NCBI GenBank assembly: GCA_007858575.1
Contig: CP042279.1
Span: forward strand, 5,334,501-5,398,500
Length of the DNA stretch: 64,000 nucleotides
DNA from: Streptomyces sp. WAC08241
GTDB lineage: Bacteria > Actinomycetota > Actinomycetes > Streptomycetales > Streptomycetaceae
Reading direction: 5' to 3'
In this document: positions 8,915 to 17,373 of the stretch, one piece after another
Numbering within the stretch: position 1 is the first letter of the stretch
How the letters are laid out: every line of letters starts with the position of its first letter
Program-made: the position numbers and the translations under genes
The notes under the pieces: generated by a model
What the model saw: only the letters and a program-made list of their open reading frames with translations
Database searches by the model: none
Told to the model about the DNA's origin: nothing

Positions 8915-9540
8915 AAGTGCTGCCGTCGCCTCGGCGACATCCGCCACCACCACATCGGGGCTGCGCACATTCTTGGGCCACTGCCGTCCGGCGGCGATCC
9001 ACATGGTGTGCAGCCCCGCAGCTCTCCCGCCCTCGATGTCCGTCTCGGGGTTGTCCCCGACCATCCATCCACCGAGGCGCAGATCCATGCCGCACAGTTC
9101 GGCCGCCGCCTCGAAGAACTGCCTTGCAGGTTTCCGGACTCCCACTTCCTCCGAGGCGCACACCCCGTCGAAGAACCGGGTGAGGCCGGTGCTCGTGAGC
9201 TTGGCCTCTGTATGTCGCCGGCGCCATTCGTGGCGACACCGAGCGTCCACCCTGCCTCGCGCAGCTTGCCCAGTCCATGCTCCACACCGGGAAGACACCG
9301 GGCAGCACCGGCCATCCCTTCGGTGTACTCCCGCCAGAGTTCTCCTTCGGGGTCGCTCAGCCCGAATGTCGCTCCGATCTCGGCGAGGTCGGTGGGGTAG
9401 GCCCGTGCTTGAAGTCGCTTGCTGATCACAGGCCCAACAGCAGGCGGCAGCGAGCGGGACCGGACGAAGCGTCGGGCCCACTCTTCCAGGCTGCCTCGTC
9501 GGTCGATCAGGGTGTTGTCAAGGTCGAAGAGTGCGAGCAC
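8897..9540 (-). CDS. HAD family hydrolase (phosphatase)
   Basis: About 214 residues. HAD motif I is MLALFDLDNTLIDR, with a cap region of helices (LEEWARRFVRSRSLPP, DLAEIGATFGLSDPEGELW). Motif II lies in TLGVATNGAG, motif III around GVRKPARQFFEAAAE and motif IV in GWMVGDNPETDIEGGRAAG. It therefore has the catalytic aspartates and lysine expected of a phosphatase such as a phosphoglycolate- or nucleotidase-type HAD. One break near 9213. It is convergent with the kinase/oxidoreductase pair and likely acts on a phosphorylated compound from the same pathway; that functional link is inference. Confidence 0.85.
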
Positions 9541-9748
9541 AGGGCGACCGTACGACGGACGACCCCGGTGCGGCCGCCCGCCTCAGCAGAAGCCCCGAAG
9601 AGTAATCGTTTAGCGGGCTCATGAGCCATGTGTGGGCCAGAAACCTCAGGCGGCTTCTGATCTACTGCTCAGCTTTCGAGACCGAAGCGGTAAAATTTTC
9701 CCTACTTGATCAATCCCCCACTGGTCCTAATATTTATAGTTATTGCTT

Positions 9749-10621
9749 TTAAATTGGGCGGAGGGTTGCTACATTCTCTCTCGCGGAACCGTTCGGATCA
9801 GTCCATTTCACCGTACAGTTGAACTTGCTCGGGCTACCCATCGAGAGAGCAAGCGGAAATCGAATATCACCCTCAGGAGCAAGAACCTCGATATCCTCGC
9901 TATCACCACGGAGGATCATTCCATCGTCGGGATCAATGGAGAAGCTGATATCCCTTGCCGGTGAGGTTCCCTTATTAGTAAGTACGATGTAGTGGGACCG
10001 GCGAGTACGAACCCTTCCCTTCTGATCGGTTTCCACACGTTCCCGGAAGTCGACGCTAGGCCATACCCCCAAGTCCTGATCTGGACTACCGGTTTTACTA
10101 TCCGAAACCTTCGCCATGAATTGAGTTGCCTGGCGACTCAGGAGATTATCCACTCTGCTGATAAGTTCCGCCTCATTCGCATAAGACATCACCAGCGCCT
10201 TAGTTTTAATGCTGGCCAGATAATCACGCAATGCGATCTGCTGCTCCAGATTAGAGTTCCCCGGAACCGCCCTAGCGCAATGAAGGACACTGACTGTTTT
10301 ACCAGCCTCGGCCATTCGCTCGATCTCTTCAGCAGTCCCCGAAAGCGCCCGCTCGCTACCAGTTCCCAGACGAGTCCAGAAAATAGCGAGCGCAAGGTCT
10401 GCATCATCAAGGAGTTGTCGGTTGATCACATCTTGAGGATGTTCACCGAATTCCGCAGATGCATGCTCGCCCCACCAGATAGGAAGAACCGTGAGCTGAA
10501 ATTGCCTACCATAATTAAAATTCCACCGACTCACAGAGCGTTCGATAATCGCCCTATCGCCTTCCGTGATGTCCTGAGGCGCAGAGATTAGCAAGTGAAG
10601 TGTCGTTGAGGCGTACGCCAT
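9749..10621 (-). CDS. TIR/DUF4062-like effector with C-terminal beta-sandwich
   Basis: 290 residues, intact frame, low GC. The N-terminal alpha/beta domain (LHLLISAPQDITEGDRAIIE, then QDVINRQLLDDADLALAIFW, RLGTGSERALSGTAEEIERM) has the layout of TIR-like or DUF4062-type domains, with the glutamate in SGTAEEI where NAD-cleaving TIR enzymes hold their catalytic Glu. A second part (YIVLTNKGTSPARDISFSID... FNCTVKWTDPNGSARENVATL) looks like an immunoglobulin-like beta-sandwich. Start 10621 is preferred because AAGGG lies 8 bases ahead; 10627 is possible. It is the last gene of a three-gene low-GC minus-strand cluster. A defence role is inferred from architecture and neighbours; the domain call is by pattern only. 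Confidence 0.6.
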   Translation of the reverse strand: MAYASTTLHLLISAPQDITEGDRAIIERSVSRWNFNYGRQFQLTVLPIWWGEHASAEFGEHPQDVINRQLLDDADLALAIFWTRLGTGSERALSGTAEEIERMAEAGKTVSVLHCARAVPGNSNLEQQIALRDYLASIKTKALVMSYANEAELISRVDNLLSRQATQFMAKVSDSKTGSPDQDLGVWPSVDFRERVETDQKGRVRTRRSHYIVLTNKGTSPARDISFSIDPDDGMILRGDSEDIEVLAPEGDIRFPLALSMGSPSKFNCTVKWTDPNGSARENVATLRPI

Positions 10622-10731
10622 GCTCATTACCCTTCGATTCAATTCCGACTTAGACTGCCACAAAGAGGACGCCGAAGGTCTCCAACAGAACACCCATTTA
10701 GGTGTATTGTGTGCACATATTACTAATTGCC

Positions 10732-11024
10732 CTAATTGGACCGCCTTTGCCTGGCGGCGACTCGGATGGCTTCCGCATAGGGCGCATCGAACGCGCGTGT
10801 CTCTGGATCAAGATCGTCGAACGGGATGAGCGCTTCGTGCCTATTGTCTACGTCCTGCATCCACGCAGACCAGGCATCGTGAACGTCCTCGTCAGTGACC
10901 TGCTCACCCTTAGCCTTCAGCAGTACTGCGTACATACGGAACAAGGCTGCTGAGTCCTTGGGGGCTCAGCGCCCAAGGGGAGGCAGGAACGAATCAGTTC
11001 GGCGAGAGAGTCAAGGTAGGTCAT
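10732..11024 (-). CDS. Small DUF7701-like protein
   Basis: About 98 residues once one base is restored near 10958: MTYLDSLAELIRSCLPLGAE-PPKDSAALFRMYAVLLKAKG followed by QVTDEDVHDAWSAWMQDVDN. It is helical, acidic and without membrane segments. The shape matches a family I know as DUF7701, small proteins with the pattern ...LYRLYAVLALAKG..VT.EDVHDAWSAWM. Function unknown. Its ATG overlaps the stop of the TIR-membrane gene (ATGA at 11021-11024), so the two are translationally coupled; this suggests an accessory, regulator or antidote of that gene. Confidence 0.6.
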
Positions 11025-11866
11025 ACGGTCAGTGTGCCCACAAACAGAAGAAGATGCGCGGCAACGAACACCACAGGAACGATGCGCTCGGACGTCCCCA
11101 GCTCGGCATAGCGCTTGCGCCAGCCGATAACTGGATCGGACCGCAGAGCCTCCCACTCGTCAGCGAAGATCTTAACGGGGAGGTTCTCCTCGATTTTATT
11201 AATGCCTTTGAATTTCGCCGTGTTGAGATCTCTGTAACTGCGGAGTTGTAGCCACCAGGTCGCTGACAAAGTGACGCCGGCCAGAGTCACGGCGAATGCC
11301 GCCCACCAAGGGTACTCAGTGAGCTTTGGAAACCCAAAACCAATGAGAGCTACAAACGTAGTTTGGACAGACAGAAAGAAAGCGTTGGCAGTTCCTCGAC
11401 GAGCAGAGACGCGGTCGGCCATTTCTACTGCAAGCTTGTATAGCTCAAGGAGTTCTGCTCGCTGGGCCGGATCAGGAAGTGTTGTCACCGCCCCTCCGAC
11501 GAGAGTTTTGAGGTCCTCCCACTTCCACTTATAGAGCTTGTCACTCACTTTAGCTGTGGCCGGCTTCTTACCGGTCTGGCCGCTGTATCCGTTCAGGAGG
11601 AAGTAATCGATTCCTTCCTCCTGGGCAATCTTAAGTTCGATTGCTACGCCCACAGCCGCATCTGTATGCTCACCACAGATTACGATCACGACATCCGATG
11701 CTCTAATTCGAGCGCGAGCCTTGATCTTCCAGTCAGGTGAAGCTTCCTTGATCGACCAGTCATGCACTTCGAAGGGAGAGTCGGGATTCTTCGCCCGACC
11801 GATTAGGAAATCCTTAAGGGTCTTATCGTAGTCATAATCGAAACTAACAAACACACGCTTCGGCAT
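11021..11866 (-). CDS. MTH538/ThsB-type TIR-like domain fused to membrane helices
   Basis: 281 residues, intact, distinctly AT-richer than the chromosome. Residues 1-95 form a TIR-like alpha/beta domain of the MTH538/DUF1863 kind (KRVFVSFDYDYDKTLKDFLI, FEVHDWSIKEASPDWKIKAR, SDVVIVICGEHTDAAVGVAI), close in layout to ThsB of Thoeris, which makes an NAD-derived signal. Residues about 145-281 hold four predicted membrane helices (FFLSVQTTFVALIGFG, WWAAFAVTLAGVTLSATWWL, IVPVVFVAAHLLLFVGTLTV and a weaker one) around a cytosolic segment YRDLNTAKFKGINKIEENLP, as in SLATT-like membrane effectors. Sensor or enzyme and membrane effector in one chain would be compact. A defence role is inference. Confidence 0.65.
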   Translation of the reverse strand: MPKRVFVSFDYDYDKTLKDFLIGRAKNPDSPFEVHDWSIKEASPDWKIKARARIRASDVVIVICGEHTDAAVGVAIELKIAQEEGIDYFLLNGYSGQTGKKPATAKVSDKLYKWKWEDLKTLVGGAVTTLPDPAQRAELLELYKLAVEMADRVSARRGTANAFFLSVQTTFVALIGFGFPKLTEYPWWAAFAVTLAGVTLSATWWLQLRSYRDLNTAKFKGINKIEENLPVKIFADEWEALRSDPVIGWRKRYAELGTSERIVPVVFVAAHLLLFVGTLTV

Positions 11867-12185
11867 CAGCGTCCCTCACTGCGCACGGGGTACCTGTGCG
11901 CATCGTACGGGCAGTTACGGTCAGGGTCATCGGATTGAGAAAGAAGTTGCGGAGCAATGTCCGACGAGGGCATCTCCAATGGCATGACCCTGCCAATATC
12001 CTAAATGCGCACTATGCGAGTTTGGGGCGTCTCCTAGCTCACAACGTGAGCCATACGCGGGCTAGGCGGGGTGCTTGAGAAGGTGATCTGTGTTTGAGTG
12101 CAGGTCAGCGCAGCCCTAGTCGCATTGATTATGCGATCTTGAAAATCATTGCAGTGCTGTCAGTCCCACGTGCCAAGCTAGGACC
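11867..12185. other. Low-GC gap between divergent defence genes
   Basis: 319 bp separating the minus-strand TIR-membrane gene from the plus-strand SRA-HNH gene. No coding potential seen on either strand. It must hold the promoters of both genes; no clear palindrome or -35/-10 pair stands out to me. Confidence 0.4.
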
Positions 12186-13072
12186 ATGATCGGTGACGTA
12201 CCCAACGTAGAATCAGGCCAGGAGTTCAGCACACGTAGGTTGGCTCATGAAGCCGGAGTGCACCGCCCGTTGCAGGCAGGCATCTGCGGTACCAAGAGGA
12301 CTGGGGCAGAGTCCATCGTCGTGTCCGGTGGCTACAAGGATGACGAGGACTATGGAGACGTCATCGTCTACACCGGCCACGGTGGGCAGGATGGTGCCGG
12401 CAACCAGGTGAGTGATCAGTCCCTGGACGATTCCGGCAACGCGGCGCTCGTAACCAGCTACCTCGAAGGATTGCCTGTTCGCGTCCTCCGCGGCTACCAG
12501 AGCGACTCTCCTTACGCACCGGAGGCCGGCTACCGGTACGACGGCCTGTACAGGGTGACCCGCTACGGCAGCAAGCTCGGCATCGACGGGTTCCTCATCT
12601 GGCAGTTCCGCCTTGAGGCGTATGAGGACACCCCGACACCCTGCTCCAATCAGCAGCCGGAGCTCCCGACTGCACCGGATGCTTCTGTTGTCCCGGGCAA
12701 CGAGACCCCAGAGCGTGTGACCTCGACGGTCCAGCGCATCGTCCGAAGCAGCGCAGTGAAGCGGCAGGTCAAGGCTTGGCACGAAAACCGGTGCCAGATC
12801 TGCAACGTACGGATCGAAGTCCCTGGCGGAAGCTACAGCGAGGGCGCACATATTCGAGCCCTCGGTTCCCCCACAACGGGCCGGACATCACCGGCAACGT
12901 CCTGTGCTTGTGCCCTAACTGCCACGTCATGCTCGACGCCGGCGCCATCGTCCTCGAAGACGACCTAACGATCGTCCGCGGTGGCAAGCCTGTCGGAACT
13001 TTGCGGACCGATGCCCGCCACACCATCGACCTGGACTGCGTACGCCATCACCGCGAGCGCTGGCGCAACTAG
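12186..13072 (+). CDS. YDG/SRA-HNH modification-dependent endonuclease
   Basis: About 296 residues. Residues 1-160 are a YDG/SRA domain, which flips out and reads modified cytosine: GDVPNVESGQEFSTRRLAHE, GGYKDDEDYGDVIVYTGHGG, SYLEGLPVRVLRGY and AGYRYDGLYRV are all typical. Residues about 190-290 form an HNH nuclease: CQICNVRIEVPGGSYSEGAH then (after the break near 12866) PHNGPDITGNVLCLCPNCHV, with both CxxC zinc pairs and the catalytic histidine. This is a type IV-like restriction enzyme cutting DNA with modified cytosine. It is the cargo gene closest to the att site. Family members protect Streptomyces against methylated foreign DNA; specificity here is unknown. Confidence 0.85.
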
Positions 13073-13228
13073 GACATAACGAACCAGTTGTGAGGTTCAA
13101 CTGGGACTGCTCCTTGTCCTGGTCTTTGTCCAATTCACCTGTGGTCATCGCGGTTCATGGCTGTACGCCCGCCTAGAGCGAACCACTTCGCGTACGTCTG
13201 TGAACCCCCTAAAACAGCTATGCGGACA

Positions 13229-13284
13229 GTTGGAAAGCGTGTTGGGGCAACCCCTCACGAGTTCGAATCTCGTATCCTCCGCCA
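13229..13284 (+). other. Attachment site: 3' half of tRNA-Ser(GGA)
   Basis: Runs from the anticodon loop TTGGAAA through the variable arm (TGTTGGGGCAACCCCTCA), T-arm (GAGTTCGAATCTC) and acceptor strand ATCCTCC to an encoded CCA at 13282-13284. Upstream bases (GCGGACAG) cannot pair with the GCGTG anticodon-stem strand, so identity to tRNA starts exactly here and no functional tRNA is made. This is the downstream att junction (about 56 bp) of the AICE. Confidence 0.88.
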
Positions 13285-13303
13285 GTGCCTCACCGGGCAC
13301 GAT

Positions 13304-13341
13304 GTCGAAGGGCCCCACCGTTCGCGGTGGGGCCCTTCGAC
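13304..13341 (+). terminator. Rho-independent-type hairpin of the target tRNA-Ser
   Basis: Perfect 17-bp arms (GTCGAAGGGCCCCACCG, TTCG loop, complement) 19 bp after the tRNA CCA. It is the native terminator of the tRNA gene, now stranded behind the att copy. 13342-13680 holds nothing I can identify. Confidence 0.8.
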
Positions 13342-13680
13342 GTTCTCAGGCTCTCCGGAGAGTCGATCGCGCACCTGTGACGTCCACCACGGTCGCCGAC
13401 GACTCCCCAGAAACGGTTCCGCATATCGGTCGGTCACCGATGCGCTTCCCTTGCTGACCCAGGCCGTCAACTCTGAATCTTTTCGCCAGCCACCACGCCC
13501 CTGCCCCTCCTTGCCCGGACGCACCGAGAACCACTCCTACAGAGTGAGCAGGAGCAGATAAGGCTCCATTCACTTGATCGAGGGTTTAGGAGCGGAAGGC
13601 ACGTTCCTGCGGCATCAGGTGCGCAATTATGCCGCTACGTTCTGTGAAGGTCAGCCGACACTCGATCAACAGGGGTACTG

Positions 13681-14096
13681 ATGAGGAAGATTACCGCAGC
13701 GGTGCTTACCGCCGGATTGTTCTTCGGAGGGGTGGGGCGGCCGTGGCCGACTCCGCATGGCACGAGGTGAAGGACCTCAGGACGGGCGGAGCGCTGTTCG
13801 AAGAAGCGAAGTACAAGTGGGAGGAGCCGGGGCGGATGCACGGCGCATTCCACATCAAAGGAAAGCTGCGCGACAACGGCCTCAAGGACGGTCACAACAT
13901 CTACCTGCTGGTAAGGGTCCACGGTTACGAGTGGAACCGTTTTAATGGCGCACAGAAAAAGACGATTCGGATCGATAAGATCGTCTACGACGGAGCCACT
14001 CGTTACACGAATTCTGCAGACGTACGTGTATGCCAGGATCGCGGATCTCTCCGCCCTGATAACTGCTCTCCTACAAAGCGGTTCAAGCGTCCTTGA
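13681..14096 (+). CDS. Secreted hypothetical protein
   Basis: About 138 residues. It starts MRKITAAVLTAGLFFGGVG and, after one restored base near 13738, continues AAVADSAWHEVKDLRTGG, a classical signal peptide with a likely cut after AVA-D. The mature part has alternating short strands (MHGAFHIKGKLRDNGLKDGH, IYLLVRVHGYEWNRF) and one cysteine, and resembles small secreted Streptomyces proteins of unknown role. It lies just upstream of an ABC transporter, with a 66-bp gap that could allow co-transcription. Confidence 0.7.
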
Positions 14097-14162
14097 TAGG
14101 ACATCTATCCACACGGGAGTCGCCAGCCAGCGGCTCCCGCCCCCATAGGAGTTCGCATTCCG

Positions 14163-14838
14163 ATGGACGTCATCCTCCGCGCCGAAGGCGTGGATCTCTT
14201 CTACGGCACCCAGCAGGCTGTCACCGGTGTCGATTTCACGCTCAAGCGCGGCGAGGTAGCCGCCATCATGGGCAGCAGCGGATCGGGCAAGTCGTCGCTG
14301 CTGTACTGCCTCGCCGGGGTCCTGCCGCCCACCAACGGGTCGGTGACCTTCGACGGGGAGCGTCTGTCCTGCCTCCCCGACGGGGAACTCAGCGCACTGC
14401 GGCGCACACGGCTGGGCTTCGTCTTCCAGTACGGGGAGTTACTGCCGGAACTGACCGTCGAGGAGAACGCCGCGCTCCCTCTTCGCCCTCGCAGGGATCA
14501 GCAAGGACCACGCCCACGTCATGGCCGGCCAGGTGCTGAAGCGCCTCGGTATGAGCGAGTTGGCTCGGCGCCGGACCTCGAAGCTGTCGGGTGGCCAGAG
14601 TCAACGTGTGGCAGTCGCCCGTGCTCTGGTGCACCGGCCGGACGTGGTGTTCGCGGACGAGCCGACCGGGGCGCTCGACAGTGTCAACGCGGCTGCCGTG
14701 CTGGATGAATTCCTTCAGCTTGCGCGGAGGCAGAAGACCGCGGTGGTCATTGTCACTCATGACGCCGATGTCGCGGCGAAGGCCGACACGCAGTACACGA
14801 TGACGGACGGTGTTCTGGCTCAGCGGGTGGCGGTGTGA
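14163..14838 (+). CDS. ABC transporter ATP-binding protein (MacB/LolD type)
   Basis: About 225 residues. Walker A GSSGSGKSSLLYCLAG, Q-loop FVFQYGELLPELTVEENAAL, signature LSGGQSQRVAVARALVHRP, Walker B VVFADEPTGALD and switch VIVTHD are all present. It powers the FtsX-like permease encoded immediately downstream with a GTGA overlap (14835-14838). Such pairs export peptides, lipoproteins or drugs, or act as mechanotransmitters for antimicrobial-peptide resistance. One break near 14483. Confidence 0.92.
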
Positions 14839-17081
14839 ATCCGTTCCTCCTTGGGATGCGTCTGCTGTGGGGTAGCGGGCGCAGGGGCGGATCCGCTTTC
14901 TGTTGATGTCGCTCGGGTCGGCGCTGGGAGTGGCTTGCCTTGCCGCCACCCTCACCATTCCCACGATCATCGCCGCCAATGACGCACGTGTGACAAGCCG
15001 AGCAGTACATCCGGGCAACAATAAGAATGCCGTCTACCAGGAATTCCTGGACCCCTATGGTTCACAGCGACTGCGTCGGATCTTCGTCGGGCGTACGGGA
15101 ACTGGTCACGTGCCCGCGCCTCCCGGGGTGAAGGAACTTCCTCACGCAGGCGAAGCCGTCATCTCGCCAAAGTTGGCGGAGATCCTGAAGGACAACCCTC
15201 GTGCCGCAGGGCTTGTGCCCGGGCGCGTGATCGGCACCATCGCGCCGGTGGTCTGGGTGGGCCCGATGAGCTGTATGCCTACATCGGTGTGCCTCCCACT
15301 GAACTCAGCGATGCGAGGCCGCTGGGTCACTTCGGATCCGTGAACGCGCAGCACGAGCTTATCGACCCTCCACCGTCGACATCCTGCAATTCACCCTCGG
15401 GTGCATCGTGTTGCTCCCCTCGTCATCTTCCTCACTGTCTGTGCACGACTATCCAGTGAGTCCCGCGCACGCCGGCTCGCCGCCCTCCGGCTCGTCGGAC
15501 TCAGCACCAAGGACACGCTTCGGGTCAATGCCGGAGAGAGCGTGGCGGCTGTGTTCCTGGGGTCCGTACTGGGACTTCTGGGGTACCTCGGCGTGAACGA
15601 AGTCATGGCACGCATCGGACTTCCCGGGCTGCGTTGGTATCCGGAAGACGGACGTCCCGAGGTGATCACATTGATCGCATGCCTGCTGGGCTGTCTGGCT
15701 CTCGCCGCCCTCGTAAGTCGGGTCGGCGCTCAGCAGGCCGCCTTGTCGCCCATCAGTGTGCGCCGGACCGGAGAACGCAAGCCGCCCAAGAAGTACGGGA
15801 CGGTGTTGCTGATTCCAGGTCTCGGGATCATCGGCGGCTACTGCGTGCTCAGCGTCATGGGGAAGGACCCGTCGGTGGCCCGGCCAGCGCCATGCTGGTC
15901 CCTGGTGCCGTCCTGCTGACCGGTGCGGGCTTGCACTCGGTCTGGCGCCGATCACTGCATGGCTGTCACAACACCTTGCGAAAAGGTCGGAATCCCTCGC
16001 GTTGACGCTGGCCATGCGCCGGACGGAAGTCGAACCGGGAAGCGCGCTTCGAGTGGCAACCGGTCTCGTGCTGCTTGTATTCGGCGCATCGCTCACTCAG
16101 GGTGTACTCATCGAGCTGGACCAGGTCAGCCGGCGTACGGCTCCCGTTCAGGAGTACAGCCTCCCTCTCGCAGGGTTGAGCACCCAACAGCATTCGCAGG
16201 CCATCAACCTGAGCGGTGTAAATGCTCACGTTCTGTCTGTCGATTCATGGCAAGGAAGCTCAGAAGAGGACCGTCCGCGCGTGAGCGGCATCGTCGCCAC
16301 ATGCACTCAGTTGGCGGCTTTCAGCAAGTCCATTCGCGGCTGCGTCGACGACAAAGTAATGCTTCTCAGGATCCGGACTACTTTTTCGATGAGGATGCAC
16401 AGCCCGGAAGAAACTTCCCGTTCTTGTTGAGCGACGGGCGAAAGATGAATGTCGCTGTGCCTCAAGCCACCATCACAGCCCATTTTTACGATCCTTCAAA
16501 GGTCAATGGCCCGAGTCTCCTCATTCCGCCTTCAATGATCCCTCGGGGCACTCATATCGTAAACGCCAGCCTCGTACTGGTCAGCTCTTCCGACCCCACC
16601 ACCCTCCGCTCCGTCCTGGACGGCATCGGTGCCATCGCCCCCACCGCGTCCGTGGAGCCCGTCGGTATCGTGATCGATTCGCTTGCTCAGTTGACCGTGA
16701 TTCGGAGTCTGCTCGTCGTCGGGATGGTGCTCGGGTTGGGGATCGGGGTGGCCGCGTTCGTCGTGTCCGTGGCCGATCGGGCCATGGAGCGGCGGGGGCA
16801 GGTGACCGCGCTCGCGTTGTTGGGGGCTCGGGCCGGGACGTTGCGGGTGGTGCAGGTCGTGCAGGTGGTGTTGCCGTTGGTGGTGGGGCTGGGGCGGCGA
16901 TCGTGGCCGGGTGGCTCGCCGAGTCCAGTTATCTGATCACCGGGGGTGGGGCGGTGCACTGGGACTGGGAGGGGCTGCCCTGCTGTTCCTCTGTGCGCTG
17001 GGCGTGGTGCTCGCGGCCGCGCTCGCCTCCGTGCCCATGGTGCGGCGGCACATCGATCCCGAGCACATCCGGCGGGATTGA
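14835..17081 (+). CDS. FtsX-like ABC transporter permease
   Basis: About 750 residues with the layout of two FtsX modules. It has an N-terminal membrane segment (RIRFLLMSLGSALGVACLAA), an extracytoplasmic region, a central three-helix block (FTLGCIVLLPLVIFLTVCAR, SVAAVFLGSVLGLLGYLGV, LIACLLGCLALAALVSRV), a second extracytoplasmic domain, and a C-terminal block (SLLVVGMVLGLGIGVAAFVV, LFLCALGVVLAAALASV) ending RRHIDPEHIRRD. The GTG start overlaps the ATPase gene stop. At least six frame breaks occur; the conserved blocks are recovered in successive frames. GC skew to plain GTG/GGG codons near 16,700-16,900 differs from the 5' half, which is AT-richer. Confidence 0.82.
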
Positions 17082-17157
17082 GGTCGGTCGGAGCGATGAG
17101 TTTTCGGTGGAGTGGGGTCTGCACCGGTGACCGTCCCTTCCAGACCAGGAGATCGTC

Positions 17158-17370
17158 GTGGCCGAGAACGTCGTCAAGGGTCCCGCCAGTTACTTCCCCT
17201 CCATCGAGAAGAAGTACGGGCGGCCGGTCGGTGAGTGGCTGGAGATCGTCCGGTCCTCGCCGCTCACCAAGCACATGGAGCTGGTCTCTGGCTGAAGGCC
17301 GAGCACGGCCTCGGCCACGGGCACGCGAACGCGCTCGTGGCCCATGTCCGGGCGGCCGGCAAGGAGTAGG
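17158..17370 (+). CDS. DUF4287 domain-containing protein
   Basis: About 71 residues: GTG start, then AENVVKGPASYFPSIEKKYG, RPVGEWLEIVRSSPLTKHME and, past a break near 17295, WLKAEHGLGHGHANALVAHV. This is the conserved DUF4287 helical domain (alone, without the DUF5655 partner), found in many actinobacteria; function unknown. Its stop is 4 bp from the convergent MFS gene's stop. Confidence 0.8.
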
Positions 17371-17373
17371 GCC

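Larger units (their letters stand above)
1..13284. mobile_element. Integrated AICE (pSAM2-like), right-hand part
   Basis: Left part outside the window. The region holds the transfer operon of an actinomycete integrative and conjugative element (TraB/FtsK translocase, Spd-like membrane protein, C4 zinc protein, DUF2637, DUF6284, GntR regulator) and ends in a 56-bp duplicate of the 3' half of tRNA-Ser(GGA), the usual integration target class for AICEs. A tRNA 3' fragment followed by the native tRNA terminator marks the downstream junction, so the restored full tRNA plus int, xis and rep are expected to the left. Cargo sits between the regulator and the att site (about 6.4-13.1 kb), partly of much lower GC content than the transfer genes. 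The element type is inferred from gene content; the integrase itself is not visible. Confidence 0.85.

Noticed and set aside
9541..9748. Small gene in the gap between HAD and TIR-like genes
   Set aside because: Only short AT-rich frames without ribosome sites; this is the composition boundary and 3' region of the TIR-like gene.
13229..13284. A functional tRNA-Ser gene
   Set aside because: The 5' half is missing and upstream bases cannot form the anticodon, D or acceptor stems; it is an attachment-site copy.
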